The position numbers were made by a program, and so were the translations under genes. DNA of 64,000 nucleotides from Flavobacterium psychrotolerans (lineage in GTDB: Bacteria; Bacteroidota; Bacteroidia; Flavobacteriales; Flavobacteriaceae). Position 1 is the stretch's first letter; every line of letters begins with the position of its first letter. Shown here one piece after another: positions 50,818 to 59,131 of the stretch. Under the pieces are notes generated by a model. It was given only the letters and a program-made list of their open reading frames with translations, was not told the DNA's origin and searched no databases. Location of the stretch: assembly GCF_003097635.1 (NCBI RefSeq), contig NZ_QCZI01000001.1:248001-312000 (forward strand). Reading direction: 5' to 3'.

Positions 50818-51489
50818 ATGAAATCATTAACAACAAATTTGTTGCAAACAAACACCATGAACAGAACAGAAATAGATATCCCCCTAGCTTCCGTAACGTT
50901 AAGAGGGGAATTGGTAATTCCTGAAAATGCGAAAGGGATTGTCATTTTCTCCCATGGAAGTGGCAGCAGTAGATTCAGCCCCAGAAACAGATATGTGGCA
51001 ACGTTGATTCAAGAACATGGTATGGGCACCTTGTTATTTGACCTATTGACTGAAAAAGAAGATGAAATTTACGAAAACAGATTTGATATTGATTTGCTGG
51101 TAGAACGCTTGATTGAATCTACCGAATGGCTCCTAAATTACAAACAGACGAAGGGGATGCCTATTGGCTATTTTGGCGCCAGTACAGGAGCTGCATCAGC
51201 GCTAAGGGCGGCAGCGCATTTTGGGAAAACCATAAAAGCAGTGGTATCTCGGGGTGGTCGCCCGGATTTAGCTTTAGATGAATTGCCAATAGTAACAGCA
51301 CCTACACTATTACTGGTTGGTCAACTGGACGAAGCTGTAATCGAAATGAATAAGATAGCCTATGATCGTTTGGGTACAATTAAAGAAATAAAAATAATTG
51401 ATGGTGCTACCCATTTGTTTGAAGAACCGGGCAAATTATTTGAAGTGGCCAAATTAGCCATTTTATGGTATGAACGGTATTTGGTATAA
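50818..51489 (+). CDS. dienelactone hydrolase-like alpha/beta hydrolase
   Basis: A 223-residue alpha/beta hydrolase with nucleophile Ser122 in YFGASTGA, oxyanion block FSHGSGSSRFSPRN, the acid near LLVGQLDEAV and His in GATHLFEEPG. ATG 50818 is taken as the start; an in-frame TTG at 50809 and a later ATG at 50857 (MNRTEIDIPL) are alternatives, the latter matching the usual start of the fold. Relatives are commonly paired with the PRTase family upstream. Substrate unknown. Confidence 0.85.
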   Translation: MKSLTTNLLQTNTMNRTEIDIPLASVTLRGELVIPENAKGIVIFSHGSGSSRFSPRNRYVATLIQEHGMGTLLFDLLTEKEDEIYENRFDIDLLVERLIESTEWLLNYKQTKGMPIGYFGASTGAASALRAAAHFGKTIKAVVSRGGRPDLALDELPIVTAPTLLLVGQLDEAVIEMNKIAYDRLGTIKEIKIIDGATHLFEEPGKLFEVAKLAILWYERYLV

Positions 51490-51649
51490 TAATTCTATAT
51501 TCAACTGCTAACTAACATGACACAATGTAGGTATCTATTGAATTTGACACCTTCTTAAAATTAAATTCAACAATACACCTGCTTCATTTTTATAAGTTAG
51601 TGTTGAAATTGCAAAGCTAAAAACAGCACATTAAAAATGACATATCACC

Positions 51650-52054
51650 ATGAGAAAAATCTTTTTTACACTGACCCTTTTGCTTTTTACACTACGAATA
51701 TTCGGCCAGGCAATTCCAAATACCGAATTTTCTAAAGATTATTATCTGCAAAAAAGCAAAAACAAAAAAACTACTGGCTGGATTTTGCTTGCAAGTGGAG
51801 CAGTTATGACTGTGGTTGGAGTTGTTGGATTTAGCAATAGCGATTTTTTGGACGATAGTTCTGATCGTTATGGCTATTTAATGTTGGGAGGTCCCGTTAT
51901 TAGTTTAGGAAGTATCCCGTTTTTTATAAGTTATGGAAACAATGCTCGAAAAGCCGCAACCTTAGCCGTAACAAACCAACCAATATACATTCCAAGACAA
52001 GGTTCCCTAGTTCTAAATTCACAACCAAGCTTATCCTTTAAGATTAATTTTTGA
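51650..52054 (+). CDS. small exported or membrane protein of unknown function
   Basis: A 134-residue protein with a signal peptide (1-20, ending FGQ) and two further hydrophobic stretches (about 43-63, WILLASGAVMTVVGVVGFSN, and 79-98, LMLGGPVISLGSIPFFISYG). The C-terminus SLSFKINF resembles an outer-membrane beta-strand end, but the protein is too small for a barrel. No family is recognised. It lies within the stress block, between the hydrolase and the site-2 protease. Confidence 0.65.
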   Translation: MRKIFFTLTLLLFTLRIFGQAIPNTEFSKDYYLQKSKNKKTTGWILLASGAVMTVVGVVGFSNSDFLDDSSDRYGYLMLGGPVISLGSIPFFISYGNNARKAATLAVTNQPIYIPRQGSLVLNSQPSLSFKINF

Positions 52055-52138
52055 AACTGGTTTAGATTTGTGTGGAGTTATCGAATACCGTGATGAATCG
52101 ACAAGTATAAAAAATTATGGTCATTAAAAATTTATAAA

Positions 52139-53242
52139 ATGAAAGGATCATTTAAACTCGGAACCATCGCAGGCATCGGCGTATTCATACATTGGACTTT
52201 TTCATTACTCCTCGCTTTTATTATTTTCATCAACTATAAAGCAGGACATTCCGCTTCACAAATTATTTGGTCGGTACTGTTCATTCTAAGTGTTTTTATC
52301 ACTGTTTTTCTACATGAACTCGGACATGCTCTTGCGGCAAAAAAATATGATATAAATACTAAAGACATAACACTATTACCTATTGGAGGACTCGCCCGAT
52401 TGGAGCGCATTCCTGAAAAACCTTCCGAAGAATTAATAGTCGCACTTGCAGGACCATTTGTAAATATTGCCATTGCTTTTGTAACTGGATTATTCATTGC
52501 AATGCCCAGTGATGCACAGCAATTATCGGAGCAATTAATGGAGGGGATAAATGGCAAGACTTTTTTACTTCATTTCTTTTTGGTAAACTTTTGGCTAGCC
52601 CTTTTCAATTTAATCCCTGCTTTTCCCATGGATGGTGGAAGGGTTTTACGGGCATTGTTGTCGTTGAAATTACAACGGCATGTGGCCACTAAAATTGCAG
52701 CCCGAATAGGTCAGCTATTGGCAATCGGTTTTATTTTTTTAGGCTTTTTCGGCAATCCTTTTCTTATATTTATAGGAATATTTATCATAATGGGAGCACA
52801 AATTGAACTTGATTTCACGGTGTCGAAATACCTGCTTGAAGGGGACAGGGTTAGTGATGTGCTCATGACAACATACCAATCAATTGACGCCCAAGAAAAA
52901 CTAAGAACTGCCATCGATTTATTGCTGAACAGCCAGGACAGGAATTTTTTAATTACCGAAAACGGAAAACCAGTGGGAACGCTCAATCGAGACCAGATTA
53001 TACAGGGGCTATCCTCTGGAGGAGACAATGAAATTATTAAAAATGTAATGAACAAAAATTTGGTTTATCTGGAAGCAGATGCCCTTTTAGAAAACATTTT
53101 CGAATTGGTTTACAAAAATAAATCCCATTTAATGCTGGTAAGAAAAGACGAAAAACTAATTGGCACACTGGATACGGAGAATCTTTTAGAATTTATTTTA
53201 ATTAAAGAAGCTAAATCAAAAAACACCAATGCCGATTCATGA
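52139..53242 (+). CDS. site-2 protease family (M50) with C-terminal CBS pair
   Basis: A 367-residue intramembrane zinc protease. The motif HELGH (59-63; His59, Glu60, His63) lies in a membrane helix, and Asp165 in IPAFPMDGGRV is the third ligand. About six membrane segments occupy residues 8-225. Residues 235-355 form two CBS-like repeats (LLNSQDRNFLITENGKPVGTL in pieces, then NKSHLMLVRKDEKLIGTL), which may bind adenine nucleotides. It may cleave a membrane-bound regulator; the target is unknown. It overlaps the next gene by 14 bases, indicating coupled translation. Confidence 0.9.
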   Translation: MKGSFKLGTIAGIGVFIHWTFSLLLAFIIFINYKAGHSASQIIWSVLFILSVFITVFLHELGHALAAKKYDINTKDITLLPIGGLARLERIPEKPSEELIVALAGPFVNIAIAFVTGLFIAMPSDAQQLSEQLMEGINGKTFLLHFFLVNFWLALFNLIPAFPMDGGRVLRALLSLKLQRHVATKIAARIGQLLAIGFIFLGFFGNPFLIFIGIFIIMGAQIELDFTVSKYLLEGDRVSDVLMTTYQSIDAQEKLRTAIDLLLNSQDRNFLITENGKPVGTLNRDQIIQGLSSGGDNEIIKNVMNKNLVYLEADALLENIFELVYKNKSHLMLVRKDEKLIGTLDTENLLEFILIKEAKSKNTNADS

Positions 53243-54389
53243 CCATACCTCAGTTTCTAAAGATATCACACTGGTGCATAGCGGGGAAGATTATTTCTCG
53301 CGTTTAGAACAAATCATTCTTAATTCTCAATCCGAAATCCATTTACAAACCTATATCTTTGAGAATGACACGACCGGAATAAGGATTGTCGATGCCTTGC
53401 GAGAAGCCGCTTCCCGTAATGTTAAAATATACATTTTACTGGATGGATTTGGTTCCTTTTCACTTCCTGCAACATTGATAAACAAACTCAAGAAAAGTGG
53501 AATTAGCATCCGCTTTTTCGCCCCATTGTTTTCGGCAAATTCCTTTTATATTGGGAGACGATTGCATCATAAAGTAATTGTTTCAGATGGAAAAATAGCA
53601 TTAATTGGTGGAATCAATATTGCAAAAAAATACTGTGGAACTGCGACGGAACTTCCTTGGCTTGACTATGCCGTTCAGATAAATAATGAAAAAATTGCCA
53701 TTTCTCTTCAAAAAACATGCAAGGATCTATATTATAAAGACAAACCGCTACAAATAAAAAAATTGAAATTTGCAATTTACGATAATGAAAAAAGGACTAT
53801 TGGTCTTCTTCAAAATGATTGGTTAAAACGAAAAAACGAAATTTGTAATGCCTACATTAAGTCTTTTCGAAATGCAAAAAAGGAAATCATTATTGTTGGA
53901 AGCTATTTTCTCCCTGGAAAAAGGCTAACAAAAGCGCTAAAGAAAGCATCCAAAAATAAGGTGAAAATTAAATTAATCCTTTCTGGAATTTCAGACGTTC
54001 CTTTGTTAAGACGCGCAACCTACCACATCTACTCTTCTCTTCTTAAACATAATATTGAACTATACGAATGGGATAAATCCGTATTACACGGAAAAGCCGC
54101 AGTGGTAGATAACTATTGGACCACGATTGGTTCTTTCAACTTGAACAACCTAAGTTCTTATGGAAGCATCGAAATGAATGTGGAAATAAATTCTATAGAT
54201 TTTTCCAATGCCTTTATGGAGAACCTCAACCAAATCATCGCACAGTGTCAAAGAATAACTCCAGAATCCTTAAAAAAAAGGAATAATGTATCCTCTAACT
54301 TTATAAATTGGTTATCCTACTGGATTTCAAGACTAATTCTGATAACCGTTACATATTTTCCATACAAACGATTCAAGAAATTCTATTAG
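53229..54389 (+). CDS. phospholipase D-like protein (cardiolipin synthase family)
   Basis: A 386-residue protein with two HxKxxxxD motifs: His113-Lys115-Asp120 in LHHKVIVSD and His287-Lys289-Asp294 in LHGKAAVVD, each followed by GG/GS and N. The family either joins phospholipids to cardiolipin or cleaves phosphodiesters. Unlike ClsA it has no N-terminal membrane pair; a hydrophobic stretch is seen only at the C-terminus (about 360-378), so it is closer to ClsB/ClsC-like proteins. The start at 53229 overlaps the protease gene by 14 bases. Confidence 0.88.
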   Translation: MPIHDHTSVSKDITLVHSGEDYFSRLEQIILNSQSEIHLQTYIFENDTTGIRIVDALREAASRNVKIYILLDGFGSFSLPATLINKLKKSGISIRFFAPLFSANSFYIGRRLHHKVIVSDGKIALIGGINIAKKYCGTATELPWLDYAVQINNEKIAISLQKTCKDLYYKDKPLQIKKLKFAIYDNEKRTIGLLQNDWLKRKNEICNAYIKSFRNAKKEIIIVGSYFLPGKRLTKALKKASKNKVKIKLILSGISDVPLLRRATYHIYSSLLKHNIELYEWDKSVLHGKAAVVDNYWTTIGSFNLNNLSSYGSIEMNVEINSIDFSNAFMENLNQIIAQCQRITPESLKKRNNVSSNFINWLSYWISRLILITVTYFPYKRFKKFY

Positions 54390-54394
54390 CATAA

Positions 54395-54619
54395 AGACAA
54401 GCGCTTTACTATATCCAAAAATTTAGAATCGAGGAACATCGTGTATATAAAGAAATAAATCAGTGCAACTATTTGGAACATTTGTTGGGTAAAATAAATT
54501 TCGTCTTGCAAATAAATCCAAAAGACATTGAATTTACCCATTACAAATCATTCCTCATTGATTTGAAAAAGAAAAAGGAATCTGAAGAGAAAATAAAACG
54601 GGGTTCTCTGCTTGTTTAG
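54395..54619 (+). pseudogene. open frame without start codon, possible gene remnant
   Basis: An open frame of 74 codons without an ATG runs from 54395 to a TAG at 54619. Its translation has normal protein composition (EEHRVYKEINQCNYLEHLL, KDIEFTHYKSFLIDLKKKK) and is less skewed than random AT-rich sequence. It sits in a 446-base gap between the PLD and DnaJ genes. It may be the decayed tail of a former gene, but chance cannot be excluded. The rest of the gap holds only the promoter box below. Confidence 0.3.
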
Positions 54620-54734
54620 GAAGACAAATCTTTTAGATGAAATTATTTTAAAAACTCCAAATTGGGACTTTTCACATTCCCACAATCTCCTGAAATAAAA
54701 CCATTTATTCCTGTTTTATCATCAAAAATTTGAT

Positions 54735-54742
54735 TAAATTTG
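54735..54742 (+). promoter_or_regulatory. -7 box of the cbpA-cbpM operon
   Basis: TAAATTTG matches the -7 consensus, 94 bases before the DnaJ-like ATG; the sequence AAATTTGAT occurs twice in tandem here. There is no clear -33 TTG. Confidence 0.5.
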
Positions 54743-54835
54743 ATGGTAAGAAAGCATGATTTGCTAGAAAATTAAGCAATTGGGATTCTTATTAAAAAAT
54801 AATTCCACAATACGAAATAGATAAATAACATCCAA

Positions 54836-55732
54836 ATGGCATTTATAGACTATTACAAAATATTGGAAGTGGACAAGAATGCGTCGGAAGCCGATATAAA
54901 AAAAGCATATCGAAAAATGGCACGCAAGTACCATCCCGACCTAAACCCTAACGACAAAGAAGCCGAAAGAAAATTCAAGGAAATCAATGAAGCCAATGAG
55001 GTCTTGAGTCATGCCGAAAATCGCAAAAAATACGATCAACATGGCGAAAACTGGCAACATGCCGAGGAATACGAAAAAGCAAGACAGCAACAACAATATC
55101 AAAAAAGGGGACAAGGAAGTGATTTTGGAAGTTTTGGAGGTGGCGGTGACTATTCTGATTTTTTCGAATCCATGTTTGGTGGTCAATCTTCAAGAGGCAG
55201 AAGTCGCAGTGCGCAATATAAAGGCGAAGATTATAATGCAGAGTTACATCTGGATTTAAAAGATGTGTATGCCACACACAAACGCACTCTGACGATAAAC
55301 GGAAAAAGCATTCGGCTTACAATTCCTGCGGGGGTAGAAAATGGTCAAATCATAAAGATAAGCGGGCTTGGGGGCGAGGGATCAAATGGCGGTCCAAAAG
55401 GTGATTTATACATCACTTTTACCATTGAAAACCACACCAATTTTAAACTAGACCATCATAATCTTTACACAACCGTAAACATCGATTTATACACTGCTTT
55501 ATTAGGAGGCGAGATTATGACCGATACTTTTGACGGAAAAGTAAAACTAAAAATACCACCGGGAACCCAAAATGGCACTAAAGTGAAACTGAAAGGAAAA
55601 GGCTTTCCTTTCTACAAAAAGGAAGGAAGCTTCGGAGATTTATATATTACTTATCAAATTCTGATTCCCACAAAATTAACCGAAAAAGAAAAAGAATTAT
55701 TTACGGAACTTGCTAAGCTAAAAACGTCATGA
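54836..55732 (+). CDS. cbpA: DnaJ-type co-chaperone, CbpA-like
   Basis: A 298-residue class B J-protein. The J domain (1-70) has the HPD motif (33-35) in KYHPDLNPN, followed by a Gly/Phe-rich linker (about 95-125, [17 protein letters not shown] in pieces) and the two C-terminal beta domains (about 130-295, [12 protein letters not shown] and [18 protein letters not shown]). The zinc-finger of class A DnaJ is absent, as in E. coli CbpA. It stimulates DnaK. The next gene encodes its modulator CbpM and overlaps by 4 bases (ATGA). Confidence 0.93.
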   Translation: MAFIDYYKILEVDKNASEADIKKAYRKMARKYHPDLNPNDKEAERKFKEINEANEVLSHAENRKKYDQHGENWQHAEEYEKARQQQQYQKRGQGSDFGSFGGGGDYSDFFESMFGGQSSRGRSRSAQYKGEDYNAELHLDLKDVYATHKRTLTINGKSIRLTIPAGVENGQIIKISGLGGEGSNGGPKGDLYITFTIENHTNFKLDHHNLYTTVNIDLYTALLGGEIMTDTFDGKVKLKIPPGTQNGTKVKLKGKGFPFYKKEGSFGDLYITYQILIPTKLTEKEKELFTELAKLKTS

Positions 55733-56022
55733 ACACAGAAAAACTAATCCTTTTAACTACATTATGTGCCTATTTTAAAATTGAAATGTCATTCTTCCGT
55801 AATTTAGGAGAACTGGGGCTAATTGAAATTAAAACAATAGACCAATCTCAGTATATTCATGAGAATCATTTAGATGAAGTTGAAAAGATGATCCGGATTC
55901 ACTATGAATTAAAAGTTAATTTTGAAGGAATTGATGTCACCTTGAATTTGTTGGAGAAAATTTATTCCTTACAAAACGAACTGATTACCGTTAAAAATAG
56001 ATTAAGACTGTACGAAAATTAA
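55729..56022 (+). CDS. cbpM: chaperone modulator CbpM
   Basis: A 97-residue protein of the CbpM/MerR-like family that binds the J domain of CbpA and limits its activity. The pattern [23 protein letters not shown] followed by [25 protein letters not shown] fits the family in order. The start codon overlaps the cbpA stop (ATGA), so translation is coupled. No other cbpM is in the window. Confidence 0.87.
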   Translation: MNTEKLILLTTLCAYFKIEMSFFRNLGELGLIEIKTIDQSQYIHENHLDEVEKMIRIHYELKVNFEGIDVTLNLLEKIYSLQNELITVKNRLRLYEN

Positions 56023-56198
56023 TTGTGTTGAGAATATCAAATTCCTGTAATAGAACTAATCTAAAATAGATACTTCAGAATATTAAAAACAATATTATTC
56101 AATATAATCCTTTTGATAAGAAAAAAAGGAAAAACTCGTCAAAAAAATGGAAGAGATTCCCCTTTACTCGATAAACGAAAATCATAGAAAATCTATTT

Positions 56199-57437
56199 CT
56201 AGTTTAGACTTTGTCTTGCCACTTCCCCATGGTGTATTATATCCAGTCCAACCGTTTGATCCATTTCGGTTACGCGAACAGGAATAAATTTATTTATGGT
56301 TCTGAACAGTAACAGGGTAAAAATAAAAGCATAGCTTGTTGCAAATAATATAGCAACGCATTCTTTAAAAAGTAATATGCCGTCTCCGCCAAAAAACAAC
56401 CCGTTGGGAATGGCTGAATTAATAGCACTATTAGCAAAAAATCCCAAACAGATAGTTCCAATTATACCTCCCATCCCATGGACTCCCCAAACATCAAGGG
56501 CATCATCCCATCCCTTACTTTCTTTGTATTTTACGGCTACAAAACAGCCACAGGCCGCAATAATTCCGATAATGGCTGCAGAGTAAATATCAACATATCC
56601 TGCAGCTGGAGTAATCGTAGCCAAACCTGCAACTGCGCCTGTCATTAGTCCTATAAACGTCGGTTTCTTCTTGCCCGTATTCCATTCTATTAATAACCAG
56701 GTTACCGCGGCAAAAGAAGCTGCCGTATCGGTATTGAGGAATGAAGAGATTGTAATAGAGTTAACAGCCAGCTCACTTCCTGCATTAAATCCATACCAAC
56801 CAAACCAAAGTAGCGCCGTCCCAATGGCAACCAACGGAATATTATTGGGCTCATGTTTTTTTTGACGTCGGCCTACAAAATAAACTGATGCCAATGCTGC
56901 AAATCCCGCAGTTGCATGCACCGTAATTCCTCCTGCGAAGTCAAACACGCCCCACTCAGCAAGCAATCCGCCTCCCCATACCATGTGAACAAAAGGGTAA
57001 TAAACAAATATTTGCCATAAAATCAGGAAAAAGATATAGGATTTAAAAGAAACTCGATTAATAAAGGCTCCTGTGATAAGCGCTGGAGTAATAATGGCAA
57101 ACATCATTTGATAAGCGATGAAAATATATTCAGGAAAACGTTTGTCAGGGGAATAGAGCGTAGACGGTGTAATTCCATGATAAAATGCTTTGTCAAAATT
57201 TCCAATTATTCCAAAAAAGTCAGTTCCGTCATGCATGCTGCCACTAAAGCAAACCGAATACCCAAAAGCAAACCAGAGCACAGTGCCTATTCCCATAGAA
57301 ACAAAACTCTGCATCATAATGCTTAATATATTTTTATTACATCCCAACCCTCCATAAAAAAAGGCAAGACCGGGTGTCATCAGCATCACCAAGCTGGTGG
57401 CAAGAATCATAAAAGTGGTTAATCCAACATCTAACAT
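56199..57437 (-). CDS. amtB: ammonium transporter
   Basis: A 412-residue trimeric inner-membrane ammonium channel with eleven predicted membrane helices. Family blocks are MLMTPGLAFFYGGL, VHMVWGGGLLAEWGVFDFAGG with the following HATAG, LLWFGWYGFNAGS and WGVHGMGGIIG; the twin His of the pore are present in HATAG and VHGMGG. No glnK/PII gene is adjacent, unusual for amtB but known in other genomes. A -7 box TAAATTTG lies at 57460-57467. Confidence 0.93.
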   Translation of the reverse strand: MLDVGLTTFMILATSLVMLMTPGLAFFYGGLGCNKNILSIMMQSFVSMGIGTVLWFAFGYSVCFSGSMHDGTDFFGIIGNFDKAFYHGITPSTLYSPDKRFPEYIFIAYQMMFAIITPALITGAFINRVSFKSYIFFLILWQIFVYYPFVHMVWGGGLLAEWGVFDFAGGITVHATAGFAALASVYFVGRRQKKHEPNNIPLVAIGTALLWFGWYGFNAGSELAVNSITISSFLNTDTAASFAAVTWLLIEWNTGKKKPTFIGLMTGAVAGLATITPAAGYVDIYSAAIIGIIAACGCFVAVKYKESKGWDDALDVWGVHGMGGIIGTICLGFFANSAINSAIPNGLFFGGDGILLFKECVAILFATSYAFIFTLLLFRTINKFIPVRVTEMDQTVGLDIIHHGEVARQSLN

Positions 57438-57459
57438 AACGGTATTTTTTAGTTCAGCG

Positions 57460-57467
57460 CAAATTTA
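57460..57467 (-). promoter_or_regulatory. -7 box of amtB
   Basis: TAAATTTG on the minus strand, 22 bases before the ATG. The remaining gap up to 57803 (about 340 bases) contains a perfect 12-bp palindrome GGATATATATCC at 57696-57707 and no gene. Confidence 0.55.
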
Positions 57468-57803
57468 AACAAATATGCCAATATTTTTTTGTCGGTTTTG
57501 ATGAATATTGTGACATTTTTTAAGAAGTGACGCATGCAAAATCCATTATTTGAAACGTGTTTAAAAAATTAAAAAACGAATAAAATTTAATAAATCTGAG
57601 AACATGTAAATTAGATAAAAAACATTAAATTTAGCCTATATAAGGTCGAAATGAAAAGGATTCGGATGTGATTACCTTTAAAAAATAATGGGTTAGGATA
57701 TATATCCCTGTGACCTTCAACAACCCATTGAAATTTAAAATGATTAATGCTTTAGCATATTTCTTAAGAAATCGCAACACTAAACCAATTAAATGAGAGC
57801 ATT

Positions 57804-58985
57804 TTGAAACATATTACAAGAACCGTTTGGGTTTTATCCTTGGTGAGTTTATTTACGGATGTGGCTAGCGAAATGCTTTATCCTATAATGCCTATTTACT
57901 TAAAGACAATAGGCTTCTCTATTGTACTCATCGGAATCCTTGAAGGAGTCGCCGAGGCAACGGCAGGATTAAGCAAAGGATATTTTGGCAAACTTTCTGA
58001 CAATACAGGAAAACGGGTTCCGTTTGTTCAACTAGGCTATACACTTAGCGCTTTATCTAAACCAATGATGGCCATTTTCAGCTATCCCCTATGGATTTTC
58101 TTTTCACGAACCATTGACCGTTTTGGAAAAGGAATTCGTACAGGAGCTAGAGATGCCATTCTTTCGGACGAAGCGACCCCAGAAACTAAAGGAAAAATCT
58201 TTGGATTACATCGTGCAATGGACACTTTTGGAGCAGTATTGGGTCCTTTATTTGCATTGCTATATTTATATTTTAATCCAGAACACTATAAAACTCTTTT
58301 TTATATCGCTTTTGCTCCAGGGAGCCTTGCTGTCCTATCTTCATTTTATCTGAAAGACAAGAATAAGGGGCAACCAAAACCGAGAGAAAAAACAACCTTC
58401 TTTTCATTTTTGAGGTATTGGAAAACTTCTCCCAAAAATTACCGTAAAGTAGTTGGTGGCCTTTTAGCTTTTGCTTTATTTAACAGTTCCGATATTTTCT
58501 TATTACTCAAAGCAAAACAGTCAGGACTTAACGACACACAAGTAATTGGCGTTTACATTTTTTACAATCTTGTTTATGCCCTATTTGCATTTCCAACGGG
58601 GATATTGGCTGATAAAATTGGTTTAAAGAAAATATTTGTTTTGGGACTTGTACTATTTGCCATAGTGTATTTTGGTATGGGTTTAAGCTCCAATATTTAT
58701 GTTATAGCCGGACTCTTTTTCCTTTATGGCATTTATGCAGCAGCAACCGAAGGAATTTCTAAAGCATGGATAAGTAATATAACTAACAAAGAAGATGTAG
58801 CTACAGCAATAGGAACATATTCCGGTTTTCAAAGTATAGGCACCATGTTAGCAAGTTCATTGGCAGGGTTAATTTGGTATCAATTTGGTGCAAGTGCCAC
58901 ATTTATTTTAACAGGGATTACCACAATTTTAATTATTCTATATTTTTTGTTTTTTATTCGGATTAAAACTAAACAACATCAATAA
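57804..58985 (+). CDS. MFS transporter, TTG start
   Basis: A 393-residue major facilitator protein with twelve predicted membrane helices. It begins MKHITRTVWVLSLVSLFTDVASEMLYP, matching the conserved start of a family of MFS proteins, but the first codon is TTG at 57804; no ATG is available at this place and the next Met (Met24) is inside the first helix. The loop-2 motif appears as GKLSDNTGKRVP. The substrate is unknown; relatives are annotated as multidrug or nickel/arsenate-type exporters. Confidence 0.85.
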   Translation: MKHITRTVWVLSLVSLFTDVASEMLYPIMPIYLKTIGFSIVLIGILEGVAEATAGLSKGYFGKLSDNTGKRVPFVQLGYTLSALSKPMMAIFSYPLWIFFSRTIDRFGKGIRTGARDAILSDEATPETKGKIFGLHRAMDTFGAVLGPLFALLYLYFNPEHYKTLFYIAFAPGSLAVLSSFYLKDKNKGQPKPREKTTFFSFLRYWKTSPKNYRKVVGGLLAFALFNSSDIFLLLKAKQSGLNDTQVIGVYIFYNLVYALFAFPTGILADKIGLKKIFVLGLVLFAIVYFGMGLSSNIYVIAGLFFLYGIYAAATEGISKAWISNITNKEDVATAIGTYSGFQSIGTMLASSLAGLIWYQFGASATFILTGITTILIILYFLFFIRIKTKQHQ

Positions 58986-59103
58986 ACACATCTTAAAATT
59001 GAAACTTCCAGCCATAAAGAAGCCCTTTCTTCAAAACAAAATTAGTAAGATTAATCAAACTTTAAATTATTTTAATTATGATCTTAAAATGTTAAAATTA
59101 GAG

Positions 59104-59111
59104 TAGATTTG
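59104..59111 (+). promoter_or_regulatory. -7 box of the SPFH protein gene
   Basis: TAGATTTG matches the -7 consensus, 20 bases before the ATG. Confidence 0.5.
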
Positions 59112-59131
59112 CATCCTAATCTTTTTAAAAA

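Noticed and set aside
57696..57707. GGATATATATCC palindrome as an operator of the MFS gene
   Set aside because: It lies about 100 bases from the start with no promoter box around it; simple AT palindromes are expected by chance here, so it is only mentioned in the gap description.
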